Assembly (NCBI GenBank): GCA_027313705.1
Contig: DAHVDE010000118.1
Span: forward strand, 62,001-126,000
Origin: Actinomycetota bacterium
GTDB taxonomy: Bacteria; Actinomycetota; Actinomycetes; Streptosporangiales; Streptosporangiaceae
DNA length: 64,000 bases
Direction of reading: 5' to 3'
A program made the translations under genes and the position numbers. Positions 43,347 to 52,499 of this stretch are shown here, in pieces; positions within the stretch are counted from its first letter, which is position 1, and each line of letters opens with the position of its first letter. The notes beneath the pieces were generated by a model. The model worked only from the letters and a program-made list of their open reading frames with translations, was not told the origin of the DNA and made no database searches.

Positions 43347-43730
43347 ATGGCCGAACGCGCACTACGTGGAACCCGTCTTGGCGCCACGAGCTACGAGAAC
43401 GACCGGAACACCGACCTGGCTCCCCGCCAGGAGGTCGCTTTCGATTGCCCGAAGGGCCACAGGTTCAGTGTGCCCTTCGCGGCCGAAGCAGAGGTACCGG
43501 CGAAGTGGGAATGCCGGGTCTGCGGTGCGGTCGCGGTGACGGCGACGGGCGACGAGCCCTCGGCGGCCAAGGCGAAGCCGCCGCGCAGCCACTGGGACAT
43601 GCTCATGGAGCGCCGTTCGATCGCGGACCTTGAGGAAGTGCTGGCCGAGCGGCTGGCGATTATCAGAGGTCAGCGCGGCGAAGAGCCCGAGCCGGACCTA
43701 GCGCAAGCCAGGCAGCGCAAGAGCGCCTGA
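43347..43730 (+). CDS. rbpA: RNA polymerase-binding protein RbpA
   Basis: An actinobacteria-specific transcription activator that binds sigma-A/RNA polymerase and stabilises the open complex. The core has zinc-ligand residues Cys34, His38, Cys56 and Cys59 (FDCPKGH and WECRVCG), then the basic linker and the sigma-interacting helix SHWDMLMERRSIADLEEVLAERL. GGAGG precedes the ATG. The C-terminal 20 residues are a charged tail. Convergent with the Ppm gene, 3 bp apart. Confidence 0.97.
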   Translation: MAERALRGTRLGATSYENDRNTDLAPRQEVAFDCPKGHRFSVPFAAEAEVPAKWECRVCGAVAVTATGDEPSAAKAKPPRSHWDMLMERRSIADLEEVLAERLAIIRGQRGEEPEPDLAQARQRKSA

Positions 43731-43733
43731 GCG

Positions 43734-44504
43734 CTAGCTAGCGGTCTTCGCGGCACGCCGCTTGCCGAGCAGTCGCGCGGCAACGCCCCACCTGGCGACC
43801 CGCCAGAGTGCCTCGATGATGATCGACCTGCTCATCTTGCTTGCTCCCCTGGCACGCTCGGTGAACGTGATAGGGACCTCGGTGACCGTACCGCCCGAAT
43901 TGACCACGCGCCGCGTCAGGTCGATTTGGAAACAGTAACCCTGCGAGTCCACATCATCGAGGCCAAGGCCGCGCAAGGTGTCCGCACGGTATGCGCGGTA
44001 ACCGCCGGTAGCGTCGTGCACCGAGATGCCGAGCATCAGCCGCACGTACACGTTCGCGCCCCTTGACAGGGCTTCCCTGGACTTCGGCCAGTTCACGACC
44101 GTGCCGCCAGGCACGTAGCGCGACCCGATGACCAGGTCGGCCGACTCCAGGGCGGCGAGCATCTTAGGCAGGTCGGCCGGGTCGTGCGACCCGTCGGCGT
44201 CCATTTCGACCATCACGCCGTAGCCCTTGTCGAGCGCCCAGTGGAATCCGGCGATATAAGCGGTGCCAAGGCCTGACTTGCCCTGCCGGTGCATGACGTG
44301 TATCCGGGTATCGGAGGCGGCCAGCTTGTCCGCGATCTCCCCTGTGCCGTCCGGGCTGTTGTCATCCACGATCAGGACATCGACGCTCGGTACCGAGGCC
44401 CTGACCCTGGTCACGATCAGCTCGAGGTTGTCCCGCTCGTTGTAAGTCGGGATTATGACAGCCACCGGTCCAAGCGGGGCGGTCAGCGGCTCAGATGATG
44501 TCAA
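43734..44504 (-). CDS. Polyprenol monophosphomannose synthase (GT2)
   Basis: Transfers mannose from GDP-mannose to polyprenyl phosphate, the donor for lipid and protein mannosylation outside the membrane. The GT-A start [19 protein letters not shown], the DDNSPDGT loop, the metal motif MDADGSHDP and the acceptor region GSRYVPGG...[14 protein letters not shown] are all present. No C-terminal membrane domain, so it resembles the catalytic half of Ppm1. TTG at 44504 is the likely start; TTG at 44549 is an alternative. The GT87 enzyme at 16.7 kb is a candidate user. Confidence 0.9.
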   Translation of the reverse strand: MTSSEPLTAPLGPVAVIIPTYNERDNLELIVTRVRASVPSVDVLIVDDNSPDGTGEIADKLAASDTRIHVMHRQGKSGLGTAYIAGFHWALDKGYGVMVEMDADGSHDPADLPKMLAALESADLVIGSRYVPGGTVVNWPKSREALSRGANVYVRLMLGISVHDATGGYRAYRADTLRGLGLDDVDSQGYCFQIDLTRRVVNSGGTVTEVPITFTERARGASKMSRSIIIEALWRVARWGVAARLLGKRRAAKTAS

Positions 44505-44967
44505 CCTATCCTGCCTCGATACGACGATTTCTCTGTGATCAAAGTACAACGATGCCCGGACACCGGCCGTTCCCCCGATCCGCCTCGCCTGCCGGCCGGC
44601 ACATCACGACCGCAGCCAGATTAGCCGATCTGAACGCCAGGTGTAGCGCAGGCGGACCGCAACGGACACTTTGAAAGCACGCCGACTGCCCCGAGTAAGG
44701 AAGGGGCACGGTCATCCTTCGGACCGGAACGCTGCCAGCAGGCTGCTGGCTCGCACTCCGTTGTCTACTGGTGACTGTGCCCCTTCCAGGCCCTCGTATC
44801 GCCCGCCCTAGGCACAGAGCCTCTGGAGCGATAAGGCGCGTAACTTGCTAGAAGATACCGCCCCTGGCAGCGATGTCAACCCGGGCGGGCAGCCGGCCTT
44901 CGCCCTGTCGGGTCCTGGGCGCCGGCGATACGATTCAGTCGAATCCCTCTTTGCTGGAGGTCGGGCC
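44505..44967. other. Intergenic region upstream of acs
   Basis: A gap of some 460 bp between ppm and acs. It contains the strong inverted repeat at 44699-44787 and presumably the divergent promoters. No protein frame of note. Confidence 0.5.
44699..44787. ncRNA. Candidate structured RNA element, long stem-loop
   Basis: GGAAGGGGCACGGTCA (44699-44714) pairs with 44772-44787 over 16 bp with one G-U. Inside lies a second perfect hairpin, GCCAGCA-GGC-TGCTGGC, and a CGGA/TCCG pair, so the whole folds as one arm. It is 180 bp before the acs start; a leader element of acs or a separate small RNA are both possible. The direction is not fixed and no U-run follows. Confidence 0.45.
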
Positions 44968-47094
44968 ATGACAGACCATGACGATGCCTCTGCCGCACAG
45001 ACCGACGTGTCAGAAGCTCAGATCGCCGTTCACTGGCGGGAAGAGGATTACTACCAGCCGCCGGCCGGCTTCGCCGCCCAGGCCAATGCCGGCGACCCGG
45101 CCATTTTCGGCCGTTTCGCCGAAGACAAGTTCCCCGGCTGCTTCACCGAGTATGCCGACCTGCTGACCTGGGACGAGCGCTGGAGCACCGTGCTCGACAC
45201 GTCGACGCCGCCGTTCTGGAAGTGGTTCGTCGGCGGCAAGCTCAATGCCTCGTATAACTGCGTGGACCGGCACGCCCAAAGCGACGCGGAAAAGACCGCG
45301 ATCATCTGGGTGCCTGAGCTCGAGTCCGACGAGCACGAGCACATCAGCTACGGGGAACTGCTGCGTCGCGTCAACGAGTTCGCCGCGGTGCTGCGCGACT
45401 ACTGCGGACTCGGGGCCGGCGACCGGGTGACACTGCACATGCCGATGGTGCCTGACCTGCCGGTGACCATGCTGGCCTGCGCACGGCTCGGCATCATCCA
45501 CTCGCAGGTCTTCGGCGGCTTCTCAGGCAACGCCTGCGGTACCAGGATCGCCGACTCGGGCAGCAGGGTCCTGATCACGATGGACGGCTATTACCGGGCC
45601 GGTGATCTCATCGACCACAAGGTGAAGGCCGACGAGGCGCTTGACGAGGCACTGCGCCAGGGCCAGGAAGTCGACAAAGTACTGGTCTGGCGCCGTCACG
45701 CAGGGCAATACGCTTCGCAGACCCCGATGGCGCCTGGCCGTGACTTCTTCGTCGACGAACTGCTAGCCGAGCATCAGGGCGCGAAGGTCGAGCCCGTGTC
45801 CATGCCGGCCGAAGCCCCGCTCTTCCTGATGTACACCTCGGGCACTACCGGCAGGCCAAAGGGGGCGCAGCACTCGACCGGCGGCTACCTGTCCTACGTA
45901 GCCGGGACGTCTAAGTACTACCAGGACCTTCATCCGGACGACGTGTACTGGTGCATGGCAGACATCGGCTGGATTACCGGTCATTCTTACATCGTCTACG
46001 GGCCGCTGGCGCTCGGCACGACCACGGTGATCTACGAGGGCGTGCCCAACTACCCGGACGCGGGCAGGCCGTGGCGGGTAGCCGAGCAACTCGGCGTCAA
46101 CATCTTCCATACCTCGCCGACCTCGATCCGGATGCTGCGCAAGGTCGGTCCCGAGGAACCGAGGAAGTACAACTACCACTTCAAGACCATGACGACGGTG
46201 GGCGAGCCAATCGAGCCTGAGGTGTGGCGCTGGTATTACACCGAGGTGGGCAAGGGCGAGGCGGCGATCACTGACACCTGGTGGCAGACCGAGACCGGCG
46301 GCTTCCTCGGCAGCACGCTGCCTGGCCTGCAGCCGATGAAGCCAGGTAGCTGCGGTCCTGGCGCGCTCGGCATCTACCCGGTCATCTACGACGAAGACGG
46401 GGAGGTTGTGCCGCCAGGCAGTGGCCGCGCGGGCAACATCTGCATCAGGAACCCCTGGCCGGGAATCATGGAGACGATCTGGGGCCAGCCGGAACGCTTC
46501 ATCGATGTCTACTACCGCAAGTACAACCGTGACCAGGAAAGCACGGACTGGCGCGACTGGCCATATTTCGCTGGTGACGGCGCACTCCAGGCAGCTGACG
46601 GCTACATCAGGATCCTCGGCCGGGTCGACGACGTCATCAACGTGGCCGGTCACCGGCTAGGCACCAAGGAACTGGAATCGGCGGCGCTGACCGTCGACGA
46701 GATCGCCGAGGCAGCAGCCGTCCCCGTCATGGACGACATCAGGGGCCGGATCGTGGAGATGTATGTCTCGCTCAAACCCGGAGTGGCTCCGCAGGGCATG
46801 GAAGCCAAGGTCAGCCGGGCCATCGAGGTCGAGATCGGGAAGATCGCCAGGCCCAAGAACGTCTGGATCGTGGCCGACATGCCGAAGACCAGGTCAGGCA
46901 AGATCATGCGCCGGGTCATCGCCTCGGTCTCTAATTTCACTGACGTGGGCGACGTCACCACGCTGGCCAACCCTGAGGTGGTCGATAAGATCAGGCGGCA
47001 GGTCCAGAGCACGAAGGTGGCCAAGGGCGAGCAGCCGCGCGAACTGACCGAGGCCGAGAAGGAAGAGATCGCTAAGTACGGAAATGCCGAGTAG
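44968..47094 (+). CDS. acs: Acetyl-CoA synthetase (AMP-forming)
   Basis: Converts acetate, ATP and CoA to acetyl-CoA. Motifs are MYTSGTTGRPKGAQH (about 290-304), MADIGWITGHSYIVYGPL, TDTWWQTETGG and the hinge/acetylation motif PKTRSGKIMRR with the conserved Lys that Pat/Sir2 enzymes modify. ATG at 44968 is chosen for its GGAGG; the upstream extension to 44845 has no similarity. The product is 708 residues, slightly longer than usual. Expression probably responds to carbon source through the leader. Confidence 0.95.
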   Translation: MTDHDDASAAQTDVSEAQIAVHWREEDYYQPPAGFAAQANAGDPAIFGRFAEDKFPGCFTEYADLLTWDERWSTVLDTSTPPFWKWFVGGKLNASYNCVDRHAQSDAEKTAIIWVPELESDEHEHISYGELLRRVNEFAAVLRDYCGLGAGDRVTLHMPMVPDLPVTMLACARLGIIHSQVFGGFSGNACGTRIADSGSRVLITMDGYYRAGDLIDHKVKADEALDEALRQGQEVDKVLVWRRHAGQYASQTPMAPGRDFFVDELLAEHQGAKVEPVSMPAEAPLFLMYTSGTTGRPKGAQHSTGGYLSYVAGTSKYYQDLHPDDVYWCMADIGWITGHSYIVYGPLALGTTTVIYEGVPNYPDAGRPWRVAEQLGVNIFHTSPTSIRMLRKVGPEEPRKYNYHFKTMTTVGEPIEPEVWRWYYTEVGKGEAAITDTWWQTETGGFLGSTLPGLQPMKPGSCGPGALGIYPVIYDEDGEVVPPGSGRAGNICIRNPWPGIMETIWGQPERFIDVYYRKYNRDQESTDWRDWPYFAGDGALQAADGYIRILGRVDDVINVAGHRLGTKELESAALTVDEIAEAAAVPVMDDIRGRIVEMYVSLKPGVAPQGMEAKVSRAIEVEIGKIARPKNVWIVADMPKTRSGKIMRRVIASVSNFTDVGDVTTLANPEVVDKIRRQVQSTKVAKGEQPRELTEAEKEEIAKYGNAE

Positions 47095-47194
47095 CGCTAT
47101 ATCACCGGCGCCAGGGAGATAAGCCAGGCCGCTGACCGGGTAGAGGCGTGGTTGATGCGGCACGGACGGACGTGCCGACCAGACGTCAACCGGG

Positions 47195-48808
47195 GTGGTC
47201 TCGGCGAAATCTCCGTACATCAGGCAGAACGGCAGTCAGCTAACTGCCGCTGCCGAAGAGGCGCGCAACGGCACGGCGCTGCCGCTGACCGTGCTGATGA
47301 TCGTCTTGTTCCTGACCTTCCTCGACAACACCGTCGTAAGCGTGGCACTCGGAAGCGTGCAGGGCCAGCTGCATGCCGGCGTCGCGCATCTCCAGTGGGT
47401 CGTGAGCGCCTACGCGCTCACCTTCGCCGCAGCGATGCTCGCGTTCGGCATGGTAGGAGACGAATTCGGCCGCAAGCGCGTCATGCTCATCGGCATCGTC
47501 GTCTTCTGCGCTGGATCGGTGCTCAGCGCGCTCGCGCCGAGCGTCCAGGTGCTGATAGCTGGCCGTGCCGTGATGGGACTAGGCGCCGCCGCCAGTGAGC
47601 CAGGCACGCTTTCCATGCTGCGCCATCTTTATCCAGGCGAGCGTCAGCGGGCCAGGGCAATCGGCATGTGGACCGCGGTCTGCGGTCTGGCCCTGGCATT
47701 CGGACCGGTCATCGGGGGCGCATTGGTGGGACTGTGGGACTGGCGGGCCATCTTCTGGTTCAACCTGATCTTCGGGCTGGCCGCGCTAGCCGTTGGTGCC
47801 ATCGTCCTGCCGGAAAGCGCTGATCCCGACGCGCACCGGGTGGACATACCAGGGTTCGCGCTCGGCGCCCTGACGCTGAGTGCCCTGATCTTCGCGATCA
47901 TCACCGCCGAGACCGCAGGTTTTGCCTCCCCTGAAGTCATGGTCCTGCTTGTCATCAGCGTCCTCGCTGGTGCCGCGTTCTTCTGGTGGGAACCGCGCAC
48001 CGCGCACCCGCTGCTTGACCTGCGCTACCTCAGGGTTCCCCGGTTCCTGACCGCCAACATCGTGGCCTTCTGCGCATACTTCGCCACCTTCGCGGTATTC
48101 TTCTTCACCGCGCTGTACCTGGACGAGGTCGCCGGATATTCCGGCTATCAGATCGCGCTGGCCTTCTTGCCGATGACCGTGCTGATGGTCCTCACCGCCC
48201 TGATGGCCGGGAGATGGGCCGGGACAGTCGCGGCGCGGTGGTCCATCTCCGGCGGCTGCGCGGTCTTCGGGGCCGGCTTGCTGCTCACGGGCATCACGAT
48301 CAGTCCGAGTCCCAGTTACCCGCAGCTTGCCAGCGCACTGGCGGTCACCGGAATCGGGATCGGGAGCACCGTCGTGCCGATTACCTCGTCCGCGATGTCC
48401 GCCGTGCCGCCCCAGCGGTCAGGAATGGCCGCTTCCGCCACGAACACCAGTCGCGAGGTCGGCGCGGTGTTCGGGGTGGCCATGCTCGGGATGCTTGTCA
48501 ACTCCCAGCTACGAGCATCGCTCGTCAGCAAGCTCACTTACCTCGGTATTCCGGCCAATTTCCAGTCCATCGTGATAAGCGCCATAGAAACCGGCATCGT
48601 CCCGGCCAGCAGTAAATCCGGCCATGTGGGACCGGCCGGCGAGCAGAAGATCGTGCAGCAGGTGATCCACGCCGCCTACAACGCCTTCTACTCCGGCCTG
48701 CACGATGCCCTGATTCTCTCGGCGATCCTCATCCTGGCGGCCGGCCTGCTGACAATCTTCCTGCTCGGCAGCAGGCACCCCCTGGCCGGGCACGCCAAGC
48801 GGGACTAA
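47195..48808 (+). CDS. MFS transporter, DHA2 (EmrB/QacA) type
   Basis: A protein of 537 residues with 14 hydrophobic helices. The antiporter motif FLDNTVVSVALGSVQ in helix 1, the motif-A loop GDEFGRKRVMLIG and motif C in helix 5 (GLALAFGPVIGGALVG) place it among proton-driven drug exporters. Substrate unknown. GTG at 47195 starts it. It follows acs by 100 bp on the same strand; its stop overlaps the convergent monooxygenase gene. Confidence 0.9.
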   Translation: MVSAKSPYIRQNGSQLTAAAEEARNGTALPLTVLMIVLFLTFLDNTVVSVALGSVQGQLHAGVAHLQWVVSAYALTFAAAMLAFGMVGDEFGRKRVMLIGIVVFCAGSVLSALAPSVQVLIAGRAVMGLGAAASEPGTLSMLRHLYPGERQRARAIGMWTAVCGLALAFGPVIGGALVGLWDWRAIFWFNLIFGLAALAVGAIVLPESADPDAHRVDIPGFALGALTLSALIFAIITAETAGFASPEVMVLLVISVLAGAAFFWWEPRTAHPLLDLRYLRVPRFLTANIVAFCAYFATFAVFFFTALYLDEVAGYSGYQIALAFLPMTVLMVLTALMAGRWAGTVAARWSISGGCAVFGAGLLLTGITISPSPSYPQLASALAVTGIGIGSTVVPITSSAMSAVPPQRSGMAASATNTSREVGAVFGVAMLGMLVNSQLRASLVSKLTYLGIPANFQSIVISAIETGIVPASSKSGHVGPAGEQKIVQQVIHAAYNAFYSGLHDALILSAILILAAGLLTIFLLGSRHPLAGHAKRD

Positions 48809-49134
48809 GGCACGGCCGACCCGCCCGCGATCTCGTAGGACCACAACTCGCTGCTGACACCCACCGGAGGCGCCGCAGTCCCGCCGTCGCCTCCGCCGGC
48901 CGGACGGTGGCCGTGCCCGAAGGCCGGCGAGTGCAGCCAGGCCTGGAAGGCAGCCTCGTCCCGCCAGCGAGTCACCACCAGCCAGGTGGTGCGCTCATCA
49001 GCCGGCTTGAGCAGTTCGAAACCCTCGAAGCCGTCCTGGTTGTCCACGGCACCCGCCCGCGCCGCGAACCGGCGAGCGAGTTCGTCTCCGCTGTCCGGCG
49101 GCACCGTTATCGCGTTGATCTTGATAATCGTCAC
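48805..49134 (-). CDS. Heme-degrading monooxygenase, MhuD/ABM family
   Basis: An antibiotic-biosynthesis-monooxygenase fold of 109 residues. Asn7 in IIKINAI and Trp66 in FQAWLHSPAF coincide with the essential Asn7 and Trp66 of the mycobacterial enzyme MhuD, and His74 or His76 can serve as the heme ligand (His75 there). The ending SSELWSYEI is also shared. It should release iron from heme in the cytoplasm. A GGGDGGT loop after the His is unusual. The partner MFS gene is only convergent. Confidence 0.85.
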   Translation of the reverse strand: MTIIKINAITVPPDSGDELARRFAARAGAVDNQDGFEGFELLKPADERTTWLVVTRWRDEAAFQAWLHSPAFGHGHRPAGGGDGGTAAPPVGVSSELWSYEIAGGSAVP

Positions 49135-49215
49135 CTGATCACCGTCTCACAACAGCCCCGCCCGTGCCGGCCGGATCATATCTGGGCGACTGGGTTGGCC
49201 ATCTTAGCGGCACGC

Positions 49216-51180
49216 CTATCCACCTTCGCTGACTCCGATGCCCTCCACAACCACTTCTCGTCCCTTGGAAAGCGCCTGCAAGGTGATCGTCCCCCGGCGC
49301 GTTGCTACTGACCTCGACAAGAGCAGATCCACCCGATGGGCGCGCCTGGCAAAGGTGACGAATGTTCCCAACCAGATGCGGTTCAGGTACACGGCCAAGC
49401 GCCCGCACCTAGGGCAGGACATGACGATGATCCCGGCACGGTCGGCTATGGCATTGCGGAGAACCAGCTTGGCGCCCCGCCGATTCGTCGTTAGGTAGCC
49501 GCCCAGGTAGTAGCCGGCGCCCCGCCCTCTGGTCCAGCCCCGCGTCGCGGGCAGGAGGGCATCCGCCCCCAGCGGATACTCCGAGCAGTGGTCGGCCGAC
49601 CAGAGCGACGAAATGCCAGCACTGCTCGTCGCCTCGACGCTCACGCAGTATTCGTGACCCGGCGTCCCGGTGAGACTTACTCCTGTGAGCTTCGTATCCT
49701 GCCAGGTTGGCGGATAAATATAGGAGCCGAATCTGCCGTTCCAGCCAGCGACGCGGTAGCGCACCGAATACATGATGCTGCCGGCACCACTCGCGGAATA
49801 CCTGATCGAGAATCTGTCAGAGAGCTGGAACGGCTTAGCGAGGCCGCTGACCTTCAGGGTTGGCGGCGGAGGCGGCAAAATATTGGTAACCTCGCGGAAA
49901 ACTTCATTTCCTGAATCAAGGAGATACAGGTTGCCACCTGGCTCGAACAGCATGGAACTTGGCTGCGAGATCTCCGCGACCGTTGCCTTTTCGCCGTCAC
50001 CAGTGTAACCGTTCATGCCATTGCCAGCGATCGTGTAAATATCTCCGCCGGTCATGGGTTGGCCGAAAAATATGCCCGACTCGGCCGGAATGAAGCGAAT
50101 ACGATAGTTACCGCTATCATCGAATGCGATGTCGCCGTACTTGTCGATCGCTAGCCCGTAGGGCCCGTTGAGCGAGGCGTCCAGAGCTGGCTTGCCGTCA
50201 CCAGTGAAATTCCCGCCGTTATCGGTCTCGCCGGCCACGCGCGTCAGAAGATCCGTCCTGACGGAAACCTTGACTATCATCGATACGCTCGTAGGCTGGG
50301 CGATGCAGTAGCCGGTACCGTAGCAGTAAGCGGTGTCGGTCATGACAACACTGCCGTCCGCCGCCACGGCGAACCCGCCGGCCCCCGAGATTGAGGCCTT
50401 TACCGCGACCGCGCCTATGCCGGTAGCGGCGCCTCCTCCGTCGTTGGCACACGCACCACCGCCGGCCACGATATAGGTGTCGCCTGCGGTCATCGCGACG
50501 TTGAAATAACGCCCGGACTTGCCAGGCAGCAGCCAGACGGCGCACAAGGCGCTCCCGCCCGCGAGGTTGCTTTCGATATACATGGCTCCTGAGGGACCGA
50601 ACCTAACAACCCCAGGGTCATACAACTCGGTTGCCAGTGCGGGCGTCCCGTCGGGTGTCACGCCGAGACTGCCGGTGCCGACCACAGTAGATATGATTCC
50701 GGCCGGGGTCACTTCACGTATGACATTGTTGCCTGAGTCGGCGATATACAAATCACCGCTCCTCGACACCGCCACAGAGCCGGGTTGACTCAACTCCGCA
50801 GCGGTCGCCTGGCCGCCATCTCCGGTGTACCCGGCAGTTCCGGTACCGGCCACCGCGTACACGTGGCCAGCCGTCATGCGGATCCCGAAGAAGACACCGC
50901 TGACACTGGCCGCCATCGACACGATGTTGTTGCCGGTATCAGCGATGACGAAGCCACCAGTAACTGCGGCGGCATCCCCGGAACCCTGGAAGTCGAAGTC
51001 TTGCGACCGCCACGGCAGCCCTGAGGTTTCCGCACCCTGGGTGCCACTACCGACGACAGTCGAGACGATGTCGGGTACCGAAGCGCGGGCACCAGGCACT
51101 GGGTCCGCATACGCAGCCGTGCAGAAAGCGAGCGCTACCGTAAGCGAAAGGAGTTGGACTAGCCAGACGCGTCCACGCAT
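49216..51180 (-). CDS. Secreted NHL-repeat beta-propeller protein
   Basis: ATG at 51180 has GAGGAGG 7 bp upstream. A signal peptide (about residues 1-26) is followed by NHL/SMP-type repeats such as GSVAVSRSGDLYIADSGNNVIREVTPAG, GLAIDKYGDIAFDDSGNYRIRFI and TIAGNGMNGYTGDG (about 40-420). A fibronectin-like module (YSVRYRVAGWNGRFGSYIYPP) follows, then a C-terminal beta domain with CPRCG. It is an extracellular protein with no catalytic motif visible; polymer or surface binding is likely. Confidence 0.82.
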   Translation of the reverse strand: MRGRVWLVQLLSLTVALAFCTAAYADPVPGARASVPDIVSTVVGSGTQGAETSGLPWRSQDFDFQGSGDAAAVTGGFVIADTGNNIVSMAASVSGVFFGIRMTAGHVYAVAGTGTAGYTGDGGQATAAELSQPGSVAVSRSGDLYIADSGNNVIREVTPAGIISTVVGTGSLGVTPDGTPALATELYDPGVVRFGPSGAMYIESNLAGGSALCAVWLLPGKSGRYFNVAMTAGDTYIVAGGGACANDGGGAATGIGAVAVKASISGAGGFAVAADGSVVMTDTAYCYGTGYCIAQPTSVSMIVKVSVRTDLLTRVAGETDNGGNFTGDGKPALDASLNGPYGLAIDKYGDIAFDDSGNYRIRFIPAESGIFFGQPMTGGDIYTIAGNGMNGYTGDGEKATVAEISQPSSMLFEPGGNLYLLDSGNEVFREVTNILPPPPPTLKVSGLAKPFQLSDRFSIRYSASGAGSIMYSVRYRVAGWNGRFGSYIYPPTWQDTKLTGVSLTGTPGHEYCVSVEATSSAGISSLWSADHCSEYPLGADALLPATRGWTRGRGAGYYLGGYLTTNRRGAKLVLRNAIADRAGIIVMSCPRCGRLAVYLNRIWLGTFVTFARRAHRVDLLLSRSVATRRGTITLQALSKGREVVVEGIGVSEGG

Positions 51181-51745
51181 CGCCGACCTCCTCGCACTCG
51201 GCTGAACCATGACGATTCCCCGTCAGCCTCGAAGTCAGGTAATAAAACAGCATCTCGCCTTCATGGACAATTGTCAACAAGATGCTCAAGCAGATGCTGA
51301 ATTCCGTACCGGTCAATTCTGCGAGCCTTATCCTCGATCGTGCTTGAGCAACGGCGACGCACTGAACGAAATGCCTATGCTGCCGATCGGAAACGTTCCG
51401 CCGGAGGGTTTAGCCGCTATCAAGTACACTCGCTTCGACCTGAACACATGCGCGATTGGCACCGACGCGATTCCAGTCAGCCAGGCAGCGCCCTGCCCAG
51501 AGCCAAGATCAATTTTCTTACCTTCTTCATTGAGCCCGGGCAACTATGGTCTGGGCTCGGGACGTCAGGCGGCGCCGGCCTGGCTCTTTGCCCCGGCAAC
51601 AGAACCAATCCTCGACCGTTTCGCCTTAAAGCCGCTGGCATTGCCCCCTGTGCGCCCGGAGAAACGGACATGAAGCGATGGAACGGGCAGGACCATCGCG
51701 GTGACCGCCACGGAACGCCGCAGAACCGACACCTGAAGCCGGACG
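51181..51745. other. Intergenic region, no gene seen
   Basis: A gap of 565 bp with lower GC than average. Reading frames exist on both strands, but none shows family similarity or a good ribosome site. It holds the promoter of the NHL-repeat gene at its left end. Confidence 0.5.
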
Positions 51746-52129
51746 TTAGTCTTCGCCGGAGAATCGCTCCCAGGCGGCCTGTTTGGACACGCCGAGCGCC
51801 TCGCCGATCCGCGTCCAGCTCACGCCGCGGGAACGCAGCAGGCTGACATGGTCGTGGATGGCGAGGTCTGACTGGGATACCACAGCCTGCATCTTGGGCA
51901 GGTTCGCGAGCAGTTCCTGGTCGGGGCGATCCTGCCACCCGCCGAAGCCCGCCATCTGCCGATCGCCCAGGATCTCGTTGCACAGGTCTACGCATTCGTT
52001 GCATATGTAGACGCCAGGGCCCGCGATGAGTTTCGCGATGGCGCCTTTGTCCTTGCCGCAGAAGGAACAGGACAGGTCCGCTGACCTATTCGGCTCCGCG
52101 ACATCCGCGGTGCTAGCTGAAGCTGTCAT
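51746..52129 (-). CDS. ClpX C4-type zinc-finger protein with C-terminal HTH
   Basis: A protein of 127 residues. The N-terminal module [35 protein letters not shown] (about 20-54) is the ClpX zinc-binding domain with CxxC...CxxC. The AAA+ part of ClpX is absent; the C-terminus carries [27 protein letters not shown], an HTH. Such stand-alone proteins occur in actinobacteria and probably regulate transcription or bring substrates to ClpP. Start ATG 52129 is chosen on homology; no strong ribosome site. Confidence 0.82.
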   Translation of the reverse strand: MTASASTADVAEPNRSADLSCSFCGKDKGAIAKLIAGPGVYICNECVDLCNEILGDRQMAGFGGWQDRPDQELLANLPKMQAVVSQSDLAIHDHVSLLRSRGVSWTRIGEALGVSKQAAWERFSGED

Positions 52130-52316
52130 GTCGTCAGGGTATACCTGACGCACATAGGCGTCAAGGACTCCCTGACACCGATCAGCTGTCCACCGGGCGA
52201 CCAGCCGGGCAGGCGCAACGGCCATAGGGCGGCAGGAAGAACCGACCAGGCTCAGCCGTGACGTACTCCGGCTGGGCGCCTGGCAGTCCCGCGCACCACA
52301 AGTGCGGAAACTCGTT

Positions 52317-52344
52317 GGCCTGGCACCGGTTTCGGTGCCAGGCC
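52317..52344. terminator. Perfect 12-bp hairpin
   Basis: GGCCTGGCACCG and its reverse complement are separated by GTTT. A tract TAGCGTTGCCTT follows. It lies between the zinc-finger gene and the CDF transporter, about 155 bp before the latter. It may be a terminator, attenuator or protein site; no U-run supports the first strongly. Confidence 0.5.
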
Positions 52345-52499
52345 TAGCGTTGCCTTATCGCTACTCGCGGCGCGACGAACTCCTTGCCGACCACAAGCCG
52401 GACGTGTCTACGTTGCGACCCAAGGGCAAGGTCAAGGCCGGGGAGTCAGATACGGCCTGGACGCTATCTAGGTGGCTAGCCTGCTGCCATACTTTGACA

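Noticed and set aside
44699-44787. 4.5S (SRP) RNA as identity of the inverted repeat
   Set aside because: The conserved GGUCAGG...GGAAGGxAGCAGCC core of SRP RNA is not present in the loop region.
45763-46653. Minus-strand frame of 296 residues opposite acs
   Set aside because: Antisense shadow of acs, with shadow-type composition.
51209-51673. Plus-strand frame of 154 residues
   Set aside because: Composition not protein-like for this genome, no ribosome site or family motif; kept as intergenic.
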